A DNA stretch of 64,000 bases from Isoetes taiwanensis (Eukaryota; Streptophyta; Lycopodiopsida; Isoetales; Isoetaceae), in NCBI GenBank assembly GCA_021234155.1, contig JAJEKV010000054.1, forward strand, positions 1,653,468 through 1,717,467. The letters run 5' to 3'. The first letter of the stretch is position 1. Every line of letters begins with the position of its first letter. Made by a program: the position numbers and the translations under genes. Below, piece by piece: positions 36,001 through 48,215 of this stretch. The notes beneath the pieces were generated by a model, which was not told where the DNA came from, did no database searches, and worked only from the letters and a program-made list of their open reading frames with translations.

Positions 36001-36329
36001 TCATGCCACATGTCATGCCAAAAGTTCGCCAAAGCATTTTGAACCTCATGCAAGGCTTTGAAGGCGCACATTGGCAAGCGTTCATGCCACCACCCGAGCT
36101 CAACAAAGACAAGATACCCCTTCCACATCTCAACCTCCACGCTCTCGGGCGTATCCCAATATTGCTGCCGAGGTTGACTTACTCAAAAAGTTCTTTGCTT
36201 CCACGCCCACGCACTCCCGCACCCGGTGGAACGGTGGAGATCCTTTTTCTCATGTGCCTCTAGAACTCCAAGAGGAGCTAGCCAAGATCAAAATTCCTTT
36301 AAGCTTGGCAACCATTTTGAAACTTCATC

Positions 36330-38650
36330 TGCTCTCAAGGACGGTTACCACTCCCAAGCTGTTTTAGTTGGGGCTGTGGCTACCTCTACACCCACGGTCC
36401 ATGCCACGGTGGGTAATCGACAAGTCAACCATGTTCAAATAGATGGAGGTAAGCGCGGTTAATCTCATCACGGATAAACTCCGCAAACAAATGGGCATCA
36501 CACAACTCTTTTCGTGCCCCATATGACATCAAATTGGCTAATGGCCATATCCGCAGCGACCTCAAAGGCGTCACACCTATTCTTCACATCAACATTGGTG
36601 ATCTCCGGCTTCCCCATGGAATTTGGAGTTTGGAAAGGCTGGCGAAGATCCGGTGACTATGAAATGCTGGTCGGCGGACCTTTTCTCCGCCGGGGCAAAA
36701 GTATCCATTCTCGGGCCACGGACGGTTAGTCATCAGCGATGGTCATCTCAATGCCACCATGGACTTGCAAGCAGGCGGGATCATTTCTGTTGACAATGCG
36801 GAACCCTCTCTCTCGAACCACAGTTACGAAGAAGCTCGAATATTTATCAAGTTCGGGCTCTCCTGCAGATGCGCCTCTGTCATCCTACCCAGAATATGCT
36901 GATCCTTGGGGAGAAATGACTCTTGATCGGGACCCGGTGTGGCTGCTTTGCTTGACCCTTACGGCTCCTTGCAATCGAATCCAACGTGTTGATCACTTTT
37001 CAGATCTTTTGCACCTCCGCAACTCTGTTGATGTACATTTGTCATGAAGCAACCTCTGGCTGGATGGCCGAGCAACCCTCTTTTTCACCCGCGCAAAGTG
37101 CCACGCGATCCGGTTATGCTCCAACCTCCGCACACATTGTCAAGAATCTGAAGTAATACCCCATATTCAGGACTCGGAAGTCGAGATTGTGGGCGTCGGC
37201 AACAATCAACTTTGTCGCATTCTTTGCCAATCTTTAGGCTCCTTATCATTAGCGGGCGTCAAAGCTGTTCACAAAATTCAAGCACATTTTTAGCTGGAGT
37301 TACAAAGATCTTGGGGAATCAACAAAGCTTGGGGAACTCACCATTCCCACCAAATCGATGCGACCGACGGTGTAGCAGCGGCGAGTCACGGCTCAACCCT
37401 AATTACCGTGATGGCGTCAAGGCGGAAATTGACAAACTCCTTCTTTGGGGTTTGATCTATGAGGTCAAACATTCTCGAATGGGTGAGCCCCATCGTCATT
37501 GCCCTCAAACACAATGGTAAGATCGGCGTGCATGTGTGGACTATCCGGAAACTCAATCGCCCACGGGCGTGATCATTTTCCACTTTCCTTCACGGACGGG
37601 TTCGGAAGAGGTGTTTGGACATGAGATGTACTCCTTCATGGATGGTTTTTCTGGCTACAATCAGATCTCAATCAAAGAATCTGATCAACTCAAGACTACT
37701 TTCACCACCCCGTGGGGCACTTTTGCCTACAAGGTGGTTCCTTTTGGATTATCAAACTCTCCATCAACGTTTCAACGCATCATGCTCTCAGTTTTTCATG
37801 ATTTCATGAAGGAAAATCCCTTCTTGCAAATTTTTCAAGATGACTTCTCGCCTCTGATTCCATGGCTGACCATTTGGATAAATTGGAACTTCGTCTTCGA
37901 AATGTGATGAGTCGGCATTAGTCTCAATCCTGAGAAATGCACCTTTTGCGTCACCTCTGGTGTCTGTTAGGCCATGTTGTCAGCAAAGCAGGTATCACCA
38001 CAGATCCTGCCAAAATCAGTTGTGTGCTCAAGGCTCAAGCACCAGCCAATATCAAGGAGACACGCTCTTTCCTGGGTAAGGTCAATTATTACTCCACCTT
38101 CATACCTGGACTAGCAGCCATTGCAGATCCCATTCATAAACTCACGGGTGACGAATCTACGGGCTTGGAATTCCCGGGCGGATCTTTGCTTTCAACGGTG
38201 AAGCTTTTGCTTACTCGGGCACCGGTTCTTGTTCCTCCTCAATGGGACAAGCCCTTTCCACGTTCATGTCGATGTCTCGGCGTTTGCTATTGGGCTGTTC
38301 TTTCTCAAGAATATGATCGCGCTGTGACAAACCAAATCGCTTCGCTTGACCGAAAACTCAATTACCGCGGCGCAACTATTCTACCGCGGGCGTGAAGCTT
38401 TGGGTCTCATTTTACGTGTCCAACGCTTCCGTCATTACCTTTTTGGGCAGTCAAATCAAGTTCTTTGTGGACCACCAAGCACTCCTCTATTTGATCAACA
38501 AGTCCGCCCACGGGCGCATTGCTCGTTGGGTCCTTCTTCTCCAAGAATTTGCTCCTTTTGAAATCGTTCATAAGGCGGCAAATCTCATGTAGTCGGATTA
38601 TCTTTCACGCATCCACGGATGATCCCTCAAGCTGGAGTCTCGGGCGCCTT
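36330..38650 (+). pseudogene. Element B protease, reverse transcriptase and RNase H
   Basis: Protease: HATVGNRQVNHVQIDGG at about 36398-36450 is the retropepsin active-site block, with a GGS-type motif after the Asp. RT: EMYSFMDGFSGYNQISIKE at about 37620-37680, then TTPWGTFAYKVVPFGLSNSP, and the catalytic pair as FQDDFS near 37836-37850. The thumb is at 37970-38120 (DPAKISCVLKAQAPANIKET). RNase H: PPQWDKPF near 38235, FVDHQALLYLINKS near 38465-38505, GRIARWVLLLQEFAPFEIVH near 38511-38570. The order and motifs are complete, but frameshifts lie between nearly every block. Confidence 0.85.
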
Positions 38651-38799
38651 TCACGATGCTTTCGGCTCTTTTTAGTAACGGCAACACCACATTGGTTCCA
38701 TGATTTTTCAGCGGTACCTCCTCACGGGTGCTCTTCCACCGAAGGCAGGCGGCTCTCTCACCTTAGCGGCAATCCTGTCGCCATCAATTTCTCCAGAGG

Positions 38800-39960
38800 T
38801 CCGTGACTACACCATGTTTCGGGACATCTCTACAAAAGGGTAAGGACACCATCCCCCAGCCCGTGTGTTCTACCTCATGAAGTTCGGATATTGTTAGAAG
38901 CTCATCAAGGGCTAGGTGGTGGTCATTTTCATGGTGACACCACGACGCATAAAATCCTTCTCGCTGGGTATTATTGGCCCACGCTCTTCAAAGATGCTCC
39001 GCACGCGCGCCGCGTGTGGCGCTTGCCGGGTGGGGCGCCCCGCCCCGTGGCGCTCTTCCCTTGGCGGGCCGCCCGCCACTTCCCTTCGGCAAATGGGGAA
39101 TGGACTTTGTGGGACCTATAGATCCTCTCCCGCGGCACACCGTGCGATACATTCGGTTCTCGCGACTACGCCACCAAATGGGCGGAAGCTTGTGCCCTTC
39201 CGGACAACAACTGCGGCAAGCACGGCTAGGGTCCTCTATCAACAAATTATCCGCGATTGGCTGCCCCCCCGGGCTGGTCGGTGACAGTGGTGTCCATTTC
39301 ATCAATCATACTATCAAGGGCCGGCGGATTATCTCTCGATACATCATCACAAGAGCACACCTTACTATCCTCAAGGTAATGGTTTGGCGAGAAAGCACCA
39401 ACAAAACTCGGTCACCATTCTCAAGAAAATTTGTGGCGCTTCCCTTACGCAGTTGGCGGACAAAACTTCCTATTGTTCTTTGGGCCTACAATACTTGTTT
39501 CAAGATTGCTACGGTCACCTCCTTTTAAATTGGTTTATGGTCGGGAAGCTCTCATGCCGTTTGAATACATCCTTCCAACACTCGTTTTCAACTGGCTCTT
39601 GCTCATAATCCCCTGCTTTGCACTCAAAGAGAGGGTCTATCAATTAGAGCAGTTGGATGAACTTGACGGGATGCTTATATTCGTGTTCTTCATGGACAAC
39701 GGTTGCAAAAATCTTTACATGACAAGCGTCACGAAGACAAAAACATTCAAAGAAGGCAATTTGGTTCTTCTTTATGATTCAGGTACAAAATTTTCAGGGT
39801 AAACTCAAGTTTCGTTGGCTTGGCCCTTATCAAATTGTTCAAGTGGTTAGACCAAGCGTTTTCCAACTGGCGAGCTAGATGGCACTCCATTACCTACATT
39901 GGTTAATGGTTTTCGTCTCAAAACATTTCATCACCTGGGGGCGAAAATCAACAAGCAGTC
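38800..39960 (+). pseudogene. Element B integrase
   Basis: The zinc-binding domain begins near 38890 (EAHQGLGGGHFHGDTT), but its cysteine pair is disrupted near 39010-39030. The core block KWGMDFVGPIDP is at about 39090-39126, and GDSGVHFINHTIKG at about 39280-39322. The ES block near 39390-39400 is followed by VWAYN-like and LVYGREALMPFEYILPTL (39526-39580) sequence. The C-terminal GPY block near 39800-39850 is out of frame. A had the same layout before its CACTA insertion. Confidence 0.8.
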
Positions 39961-40074
39961 TGAGTTCAAGGCGCAAACACCCAGAAAGTGACTAGAAAGG
40001 CGGCATATTCTATTATAGTGGATTTTTTTTTACAAAATGTGGGCGCTGACCCGGCTATTTCGCTATGGCGCGCC

Positions 40075-40359
40075 CTATATACAAAAAGCGGGCTCTAAGA
40101 GGAAAAACCCTCTACTCGGGTTGGGGAGCGGAGGTGATGCGGAGGAGATGGTAGAGGTTCTGCTCGGATCAGCGAAGGTGCGAGAACCACCTCCATCCCG
40201 TTGGTCTTCGGTGGGATGTTCAGCCATCCCGGCACACCGGCCGTCCATTCGAATACCCGCGGTTGTGGCGGCGCCGAGGTCGAACAATTCATCTTGCGGG
40301 TAATCCACTCGGCGGTTCGTGGGCATAGTGCGGTCCTCGTTCAAACCGGCGGCGGCCAT
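40075..40359 (-). CDS. Antisense accessory ORF of element B
   Basis: The minus-strand ORF stays open for 131 codons from 40470. By alignment with A the plausible start is the Met at 40359, giving 94 codons. It keeps the TMPT and GIRMDGRCAGMAEHP blocks of the antisense ORF of A. TATA (GGCTATATAAG) lies 35-50 bases upstream on the minus strand. Downstream residues diverge from A, so one copy has shifted frame. Confidence 0.45.
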   Translation of the reverse strand: MAAAGLNEDRTMPTNRRVDYPQDELFDLGAATTAGIRMDGRCAGMAEHPTEDQRDGGGSRTFADPSRTSTISSASPPLPNPSRGFFLLEPAFCI

Positions 40360-40902
40360 CGCGGCGCCATCGGATGCCGCCGTTACTCGGTTTCGTCTTA
40401 TATAGCCAAGCGAGGAACTCCTTGTCGGCGTGGACCAATCACACAAATCGCCAGCGTGTTTGCAATGCAAGGTTTGTTTCTAAAATGAGAATCTTTTCTC
40501 CCGCCGCATATCTCGCCATGGTACCTTCCGATACATTCCTTTTAATGATATCCCGCCCGGTTGCCCGGCATTGAATGCAATTTCTTCTTTTCACGCCCGT
40601 CGAACATTAATGTGTGTCCTTTGGCCACTGTCACATCGATCCTTCTTTCACGTCTCATCCTCACCGTTCATTGCTTCTCCCTTACGTTTTTGGGACTTAG
40701 CCAAATTTTTGCCTCTCAATACACTTCTTGGCATCTTTTGACACTGGCACCATCAGCGGTTCAGTTTCGCCTTCTTCATACCTCTTAAGCCTCCGGTTAT
40801 TAGCCCTAAAACAAACCTTTTAGTTCTTCTGCGCCTTTGTCCTCGTGCTTTCGACTTTCGTCCTCGCCTTTGAATGGCTCTTCGTTTACGCAAATCGTTA
40901 CC

Positions 40903-43746
40903 ATGGCTGCCCCAAGATTTTCTACACTTCAAACTCTTGCTCCCAAGGATCCGGCTCTTTTTGCATCGTATCCTTCTTGGCCCACTTTAGTGAAGCCCTT
41001 GTTGGCCCAAATAAAAAGTCGATTTGAAGCGACACAAGCTTCACGAATTCTCTCAAATGGAACTTAGGCTCCAAATCGACCGGTTAGTAGCGGTTCGCCG
41101 CCAATATCGTTAACGACCCCCAAGGCTACACCAGCGTGGTCGATGGCACCACCATTTCGCTGACTCAACATTTGATTTACGAGGTATTTCACATTCCCTT
41201 GCACACCCCCTTGTGTATCATGGTGCGCCATCACGGGATCTCGATGTCCGCGAGTTTGGTGCACGCTTATCATGCCAATGTCCATCGTCGACCAATATTG
41301 ACAAGCCTCCGCGAAACCTTTGTTAAATTTACGTGGCGCCAAGTTCGTTGGGTATTCTATCAAGAACACCCATATCAATAAGCCTTTCTATAACCTGGTC
41401 ATCAACGCTACACACTCCAACCACCACATAGATTGGCCCCAAATGATGTTCTATCGTCTTCTCCAAGAAATGGACCGCCCGGTGCCACTTCCATTGAAGT
41501 TTTACGTGGGGAGGCCACTTTCAAGCCCTCATCCGTCATTACTTCCCTCCCACACCACCAAATTCTCATAATTCCACTCAGTAGCTCCCTTCCAATGACT
41601 AACCGGCCCTGGCCCTTCCGCCCTTCTTCCCGGTCATGTCCAAAGTCCACACACCCATGTCTTTGTCTCCTCCTCCGCTACACCATCCACTTCACACCAT
41701 CTTTCCCAAACATCACAAACCGGGACAGCGGCCGGCTCCACCACCACAACACCCTCGTCGGTTGTTGTATCGATTATCGGCGGGATGCTCAATTTCTTTG
41801 CTCTCAAGTTAAAAAAAGAATCCCAAGGCGGCTCTTATGAGCGGGGTTCAACGGGCACTAGAGGCCTCTAATGCGGTACACAGGGACCTTCAAGCTGCAG
41901 CTGCCCAAGTTGCAACTTTGGAGGCCAAACTTCAAGACAAGCACGCGAAGCTCTCTTACGGGCTCATGCGGATCTCAAAAAGTGCACAAGATCAAGTCAG
42001 CCAACTTGCCGGATCAGCAGGGCTCGGCTCAATCGAGAAATTCAGAATTTATTGGAGCACAACAAGTCAAAGCCGCTCTCGAGTACCAGGGCCGGATATT
42101 GCTAAGCTCAGCGCCTTGTACTCGAACTTTGTGAAAATTTCAGCACTCAAGTTCAAAACCTTTCAGCACGGGGCGCTCAAGTTGCCTCCTTGGCTCTCGG
42201 CTTTCTACACAAACCTCTCGGCTCACCTCTCTTCAAGATCGACTTACGGAGGTGCGAGAAGCGAAGGATCTTGGATGGCGGAGATTGGTGCCCGTCTCAA
42301 TACTCGGGAAATCCTCCTCGGTCAACACTTCTCCGAAGCGGGTCCGTGACCGATCCGCTTCTTTGCTAGAAGCGGGACAACCCGGATCGTGATCTTGAAC
42401 GGCATTCTGACAAGCTATTGATCTGGCGATGAGGCTCAAAGCAAAACTTGGCGGCCATACCGCCATTCTTAACGAATGCCTTTTGACTTCCGGTTCCTTC
42501 CTGCTATCGCGATTATGTGGTTGCTCGCCGCCACCTCTTCCTTTCGAAGTGGCATGCGGCGGATGGACTGTGGATATTCCCTGGCGATCTTAGATTTTCT
42601 TGGTTGGCGAACTCTCCATTGAAGACAAAGGGTTGTCTTTGTGCCCTTGTGGTCTTTGATCTCATACTATCGTGCCGATCGGACTTTATCACCTTGAGTT
42701 GTTCAGCCCATGGCTTACATATTTCATGATTTCTATGCGGGTGATATCTGGGAACACTTAATGAGAAATGGGCCCGCCCGACTCTTTCGGGGGTGACCCC
42801 TTGTGCAATGGGTGCTTCGGGATAACAATCCATATCTTGCGGATCTGCTTTCGGACCCAAACTCTTCATCGAGGAGTACATGCACGAGCTTGCCAATCAT
42901 TTATCTCTCGGGCCTTGGCGCGCTACCAATGAGATAAGGAAGTATCTAGGACATCAGGATCTTCCCTATGCACAAATTTATATGCGACACCTCGCGGATA
43001 CAATCAATTACGAGCTCTGTTGGATAGCAAGGCGGTCCCCGCGGGATGGGATAGCCCTCTGTCAACTCTCAACTCTGCTTCTCTTTGGGATCGTTGGTGT
43101 CAAGCTCTTGATCCGGATCTTGTCGATCAATGGGGGAGACATTTCAAGAACCCGCCATACGGGCATGGTTCCTTCTCCCTATGCTTCCTGGGCGTACCTC
43201 CACCCCGGGTTCTGACTTCGATTGGCGCCTTCCTTTTTGGACCAAGGTCATGGATGGTCATGCGGATGGACTCCACCTCAGATCTCGGCGGATCTCCGGT
43301 GGGATCCACGTTTTGTTCGCCGCTCACATTGGGAAGAAGGTGCCACACGGATACCACCACGCAATTGGATCTACATTGCTAATGGCGTGGTTGGCAGCGG
43401 CCCGGCGGATGCGCTTCATGGTCTTGACACCTTCTTGCGAGAATGCCACCACCTCACGATCCTTGATCCATCTTCAAGCGGGTTTTTGTGCTGCCCTCAA
43501 ATGCATTTTGCTAAGTTCCTTAAATCGGCGGCGTCCCATTTTTCTTTGCAATCCGAATGCGGTGTCGGTGCCTTTGGCCTCGGACTGTCTCCTCATGGAA
43601 TGTCGGTACATTTCTTGAGGCGCCCATCTTTGCCCTTGAAGACATGTGCGGCTCTCGCTTTCTTATTGATCACGAGATCCACGCCCTTGGCCAAAACACT
43701 CCTCCCGCTCTTCAAACACGCCGGGATCTCATTAGCGGTACCATAA
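40903..43746 (+). pseudogene. Accessory ORF of element B, frame-broken
   Basis: This aligns end to end with the accessory ORF of A: ATG in context ttaccatggctg, TAA at 43744. Conserved blocks include GYSIKNTHINKPFYNLVINA (41348-41410), the coiled-coil region at 41.84-42.35 kb (VHRDLQAAAAQVATLEAKLQ), and DPRFVRRSHWEEGA (about 43304-43345). The total length is 33 bases less than in A, with many small indels, so no product longer than about 175 residues is possible. Confidence 0.75.
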
Positions 43747-43839
43747 TGGTGCCGTCCTCACTCCGTGAGGATCACTTTCGAACGAGATGGCTTCCGCCCC
43801 TGGAGACACTTCCTCCTTTTCTTCACTCTGAAACCGTTT

Positions 43840-44424
43840 GGTGGGGGGAGTGTTAGTCTGTGCCTCTGGTACGGGACTATTCATGCATCTCGACAGACGA
43901 GGTCAAGCTCAAGGATCCTCGGTCGACCCGCGGGTCAGCCATCAAAGGCTCCTTGAAGACCAAGCGGCCGGACCCACCTTGATCAAAGCACGTGGCGGGT
44001 CAACAAAAGCGCATTTCGGACAAGTAATGCCCGTCCTTTGCCAGCGTCGGCGTCGGCGTGATTCTAGGCACTTCAAGAGGCACCGCCAACATTCACCGCA
44101 AATCAGGCCTCCTTCGAGTCGGCACGAATCGATCGAGTGTCTATATTGGGCCCAAGGCCATTGTACTATATATATGAGTAGAGCTAGCACATGAGTTTTT
44201 AGATGAGTTTTGAGTCTTGTCTCCTTTCAGTTTTCTCTCTATTGCGAGAGCTCATGTATGTTCATCATCGATATCAAGGAAGCTTATCATTTTCCTCTCA
44301 TTTGTTCTGATTTCTTCTCTTCTTGCAAATCCCGCGTGACATAGTCCCCCGGACTCTCCTGTTAGATCCACGGGTCCTCACAGAGGGCTGTCTTCCAGGA
44401 GTTCCCGAACCCAGACCCCAAACA
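43840..44424 (+). repeat. Polypurine tract and 3' LTR of element B
   Basis: GGTGGGGGGAG (43840-43850) precedes TGTTAG at 43851. The LTR runs 574 bases to CAAACA at 44424, with its TATA block at 44166-44174, and is followed by the ATGCA duplication. Confidence 0.92.
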
Positions 44425-45045
44425 ATGCATTATCTAAAAGTATTTGGAGAAGGGCAGCAAGCACCCAATGATGCTTAACAAGGTGATCTAGCAAACGCAC
44501 TAATGACCTGTGGTGCAATTGCAGATTCCTTTTTCAAAAACACGAAAATTCGGCACTTTTGACCTATTTTTATAAAAACATGCACTAAACAAATAAGTCG
44601 CATGTCAAATATAGCAATACTGAAGGCGGAATACTAATGTTCATTGTGCAAAATAATAAATATTGCATTTTGACTAGAAAAGCCCAAAAACATGATTAAA
44701 TTGTATTTTCTGAGTCACAAAAATCATTAGTTTTAGCAAACAACAAGTAATGCTAATTTTTTTTTAATATCAAGGGGTGATTCTTTGTGAGTAAAGACTT
44801 CTAAATCTTCTTGTTCACTTTCTATGAGTATGCCAGTAAAGGAAAACACATCATCTGGTACCACTAGTTCATGTAGTTGACATAGATCTTAAGAAAACTA
44901 GATCAACAAAACCAAGGGAATCATTATTTTTCTCGGTCAATAGTGACTATCCCCAGATCTAGTTGGGCACCCTAACAAGAGGTTCCTCATTTTAGCCAGA
45001 TAGACTCTCTTATCCATGTATGCACTACATTTGACCTTAGTGTCT

Positions 45046-45349
45046 GTCTATGCGCGCATAGACAAGGCACAATTTAGATCCTTCCAAAAACCAAGGTTTT
45101 GTGAAAGAATTATTAAAATAGCTTTTAGCAATATTGTTTGCCTATGTGCATACAACGAAATCAACATATATGACCATAATGAAAAAATATCAAAAGCATT
45201 CAAGTTGGGCTAGAGGAGAAGAAAATCAATAGGTTAGAAAGGTAGGTAGAAGGGTAGATAGGTTAGAAAGGTAGGTCGAAGGGTAGGTAAAAATAAAAAT
45301 TGGTGGGTAGTGTCTATGCGCGCATAGACATGCTATGCGCGTATAGCAT
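45046..45349. repeat. Subterminal palindromes CTATGCGCGCATAG
   Basis: Two identical 18-bp perfect palindromes and a neighbouring near-palindrome (ATGCTATGCGCGTATAGCAT, 45330-45349) flank a GGTAGGTAGAAGGGTAGATA-type short tandem repeat (45230-45290). These are possible transposase-binding sites. Confidence 0.7.
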
Positions 45350-45369
45350 CAATAATTTTTTTTTTTTTG

Positions 45370-46560
45370 GAAAACTAGGGTTTCTCCAGGCCCGTTGAAT
45401 CCTTTCGTGTTCTCTTCATTCCGACCGTTTACTTTTTTCCTCAGATATCTTCAATCTGACTGACTGCTTCAATCCGACCATTTGCTTCTTGATTTCGCAG
45501 GTTTTTGGCGGGCTAATTGACGGTTTTGGGCCGAATATCTGGACCGAAACTCTCTCTTTTGGTCAGTTGTTTTGCTGCAGGGAATAAGCCTGAGGTTTCA
45601 GGTGCCGAATGATCGGTTGCCTTCATTTATAGCATCTATAAATAATGTGAGAGTTTCCAGTCTGTTCCAGCAACTCAAATGGCATCTTCTTATGCACAAG
45701 ACCTAATTATATGGTAAGATTATGGCAAATTATTGCAGATTATAGCGAAATATTGCTCAAGATTCAATTAATATTATACAAATTTAATGAGCGGATTTGC
45801 CTCTTACACTGTTCAAAATCAGCCTTTGGGCACATGCAGATTACGTTCCAGTGATTTTGTCCTTGAATCATATATTAATCTATTAACAAATTAGGTGGAG
45901 ACTGTTAAATGTAGAGCACGGACAAGGGAAGCAGCCTAATAAGTCTAGGGAAGCTAAATACATCTGCCATAAAAATTGGAAATGGAGTTAAAATGGATAT
46001 GCTCGAGTGGACGTACAAGATGAAGCACAGTTCATATTCTGCAATCTGGTCTTGTAATCTGTCTCAGGAACTGTACTGTGGCATGGTACCTGTAAGGCAT
46101 GATACTAATGGCAAATTGTTGCAGATTTTATATTAACCCAGTTACATTTCTTCATAAGGCGTTTGAGATTTTGGTGTTCTTTGCATTTCAACTGCCTTGC
46201 TCTAACTTGCACACCCTTTCCCAAATTTAGCACAGATATGGTCATCTCCTAAATTTGATAAGTTCTGATGCATGAAATATGATACATATTTGGCTCAGAA
46301 TTGCTGCTAATTCATAAGGATTCAAATCTTTTGGCCAAATATTTCTGAGCTTAAGCATTAATGCTACATTGCTATTAATTGCTAAAGTGGTATTGGGCAT
46401 TACTGAAAACTATAGCCTTGCTCAAGCCCATGTCTAGCGCTTGAAGGAATTTCTTTGATTCAATCGACTCAGTTTTTGCAGGTTGTATGCAAGAAATTAA
46501 AAGCTTTCCTTTGCAGAGATGATGTGGTTTAGCTGAAAGATAACATGTTAAACTTCATGT
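45370..46560. other. Transposon interior with plant promoter-like motif, no gene
   Basis: The stretch begins with aactagggttt, a telo-box-like sequence common near plant transcription starts, but no ORF of note follows. The sequence is AT-rich with pyrimidine tracts and could be captured untranslated or intron sequence. Confidence 0.3.
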
Positions 46561-47222
46561 TTGCTTGGCATCATGCTTTGTAGTTTATTTAAAGTGTCTC
46601 AATAAAATGTCTGATCCAATGTATTATCAACCAATGTATTATCAGGATTGTAATGTTCTTACATCATATACAATTTTAGTCGAGGTGCTATGTACTATTA
46701 TGCTGCATAGCATAGCCTCGATAGCTTCGTTATATTTTTTTAAATACTGTTTTAGAGTTGAGGTTCTATGCGCGGATAGCTCATGATATTTTTCACTAGT
46801 CGTGTTGCTTTTACAATAACGTTTCTTGTAGTCGAGGTGCTATGCACCCATATTGCAATGATGTTTAGGAGCCTCGTTGCCACTTTTTCTTTATTTCTAC
46901 TTTTTGCAATGTGGTTCTTACTATAATTTCCGTGGTCTTTTTGTTTTCGTATGTTATTCGAGTTTGTGGAAAAACTAAACATAGCTTAAGTTATTACACC
47001 CTTATAAAATGCATGTGAAATTTAAAACATGTCTATGTTCTACTTTTTGACTTGTAATTTTGGACCAAAAAAGGGGTGTCGCAAATCAAAATTGAGGGCT
47101 GTTTTTTCAATTGACCCCCCAAAAGTGGCAAATTTTAGGTTTTTTTAGGAAATCTTTGAAAGATTCCTTTTTGTGGTGCAAACGCAGGTCATTAGTGCGT
47201 TTGCTAGGTCACCTTGTTGCTT

Positions 47223-47980
47223 GGATTGAACAAAGTAGACATCAAGGTGCAAGTAAAGGTAGACAAGAAAACATTATTCATTTAAGGAATGCAATGGGAA
47301 GCTAAGGTGGTAAATGCCAGTTATGTAATGCATTTTGTCTGTCTGGCGAAAAAATACGTATTCTAAATAATTTTCGCACATAATAGGGATTACTTGGGAT
47401 ATGAAGTTCAAACCACGAAAAGAACAAATGAGAAAAAAACAATACTACAAGTTCTGCAAGATTGAAGAGAGCAATAGACTTTTAAGAGAGCATGCATGTC
47501 AAAAAGATAATTCTAATACAATCTCTTACTTGAATTTTGGAAGAAACCCCCGATCTATGATTCTATACCTCATTTCTTCAAAGTATGTCTTTGGCCACCA
47601 TTTCCACTATTTTACATAGCCATAAGCAGCTATCTTACTTCAGAAGATCGATGTCCATATTAATGCTTCTTCTACATGCATGCAAACTAAAGTGCCACAT
47701 TGCCATTACTCCAATTAAAAATTATGCAGCTTTCACGACTTTCAAGTTGAGCTTAGCTCAAATCCGATCTCAACCTTCAAATGAAACCTCTCCCATGATC
47801 TTGGCCTTCCAAATAGAATATATGGAGCATATCCCTTGTGCATCACATCCATATCTAGGGTTTGAAAAAGGGCGGGGGGTTGCCCCGGGAGGTGGGGGTT
47901 TGTAGGCATAGGCTAGATTTGTAGGCATTGGCATTGGGTAATTTACATTTTTTGGGTTGCCCCTAAGGGGGGCAAACCTT
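47223..47980. other. Intergenic, no gene recognised
   Basis: Only short ORFs are present. A G-rich segment at 47868-47960 contains repeated tgtaggcat units and the hairpin-like ttgcccctaaggggggcaa. Confidence 0.35.
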
Positions 47981-48215
47981 GGTTCATGTGGGTTTGTGGC
48001 ATATTCTATCTATATGCCAGTATATACTCAGAATATGATAATAACTGCTACAAACCCATTATTATCTGTAAACCGATGGTGGCTTCTGTTGCTGGACAGC
48101 CACCCTTGAAATCGGCTAACGGAGAGGCCTCCCATTATCGTCCTACAGTGACCATGATGGAAATTTGGTCCTGGCCAAGGAAGCATATCAAAAGCGAAGG
48201 AAGAGCCTACCAATT
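47981..48215 (-). mobile_element. Short LINE-derived fragment (minus strand)
   Basis: The stretch 47990-48120 is clearly related to 55668-55800, which is the upstream part of the LINE tail on the minus strand; both contain catattc...tatatgccagtatata followed by aatatg and cggctaa. The protein frame is broken here. Confidence 0.55.

Larger units (their letters stand above)
33518..44424 (+). mobile_element. Ty3/gypsy LTR retrotransposon B, structurally complete
   Basis: Both LTRs are 574 bases, begin TGTTAG and end CAAACA, and the element is flanked by a perfect 5-bp duplication ATGCA (33513-33517 and 44425-44429). Internal order is leader, gag, protease, RT, RNase H, integrase, antisense ORF and sense accessory ORF, as in A. 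Length is 10.9 kb. All coding domains are recognisable but carry many one- and two-base indels. The two LTRs also differ by numerous small indels and by A/G changes at CAG/CGG sites, so either the insertion is old or the consensus is inaccurate. Confidence 0.95.
44477..47217. mobile_element. TIR DNA transposon with subterminal palindromes
   Basis: The ends are inverted repeats: the left reads ACAAGGTGATCTAGCAAACG and the inverted right end reads ACAAGGTGACCTAGCAAACG. Both continue CACTAATGACCTG, and weaker similarity extends to about 110 bases. TGCTT lies on each side (44472-44476 and 47218-47222), a likely target duplication. The palindrome GTCTATGCGCGCATAGAC occurs twice near the left (45046-45063 and 45312-45329). 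Diverged CTATGCGCGGATAG-type copies lie near the right (46689-46850). No transposase was found, so the element is non-autonomous. The long TIR suggests a Mutator-like element, but the short duplication does not fit well, so the superfamily is open. Confidence 0.65.
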
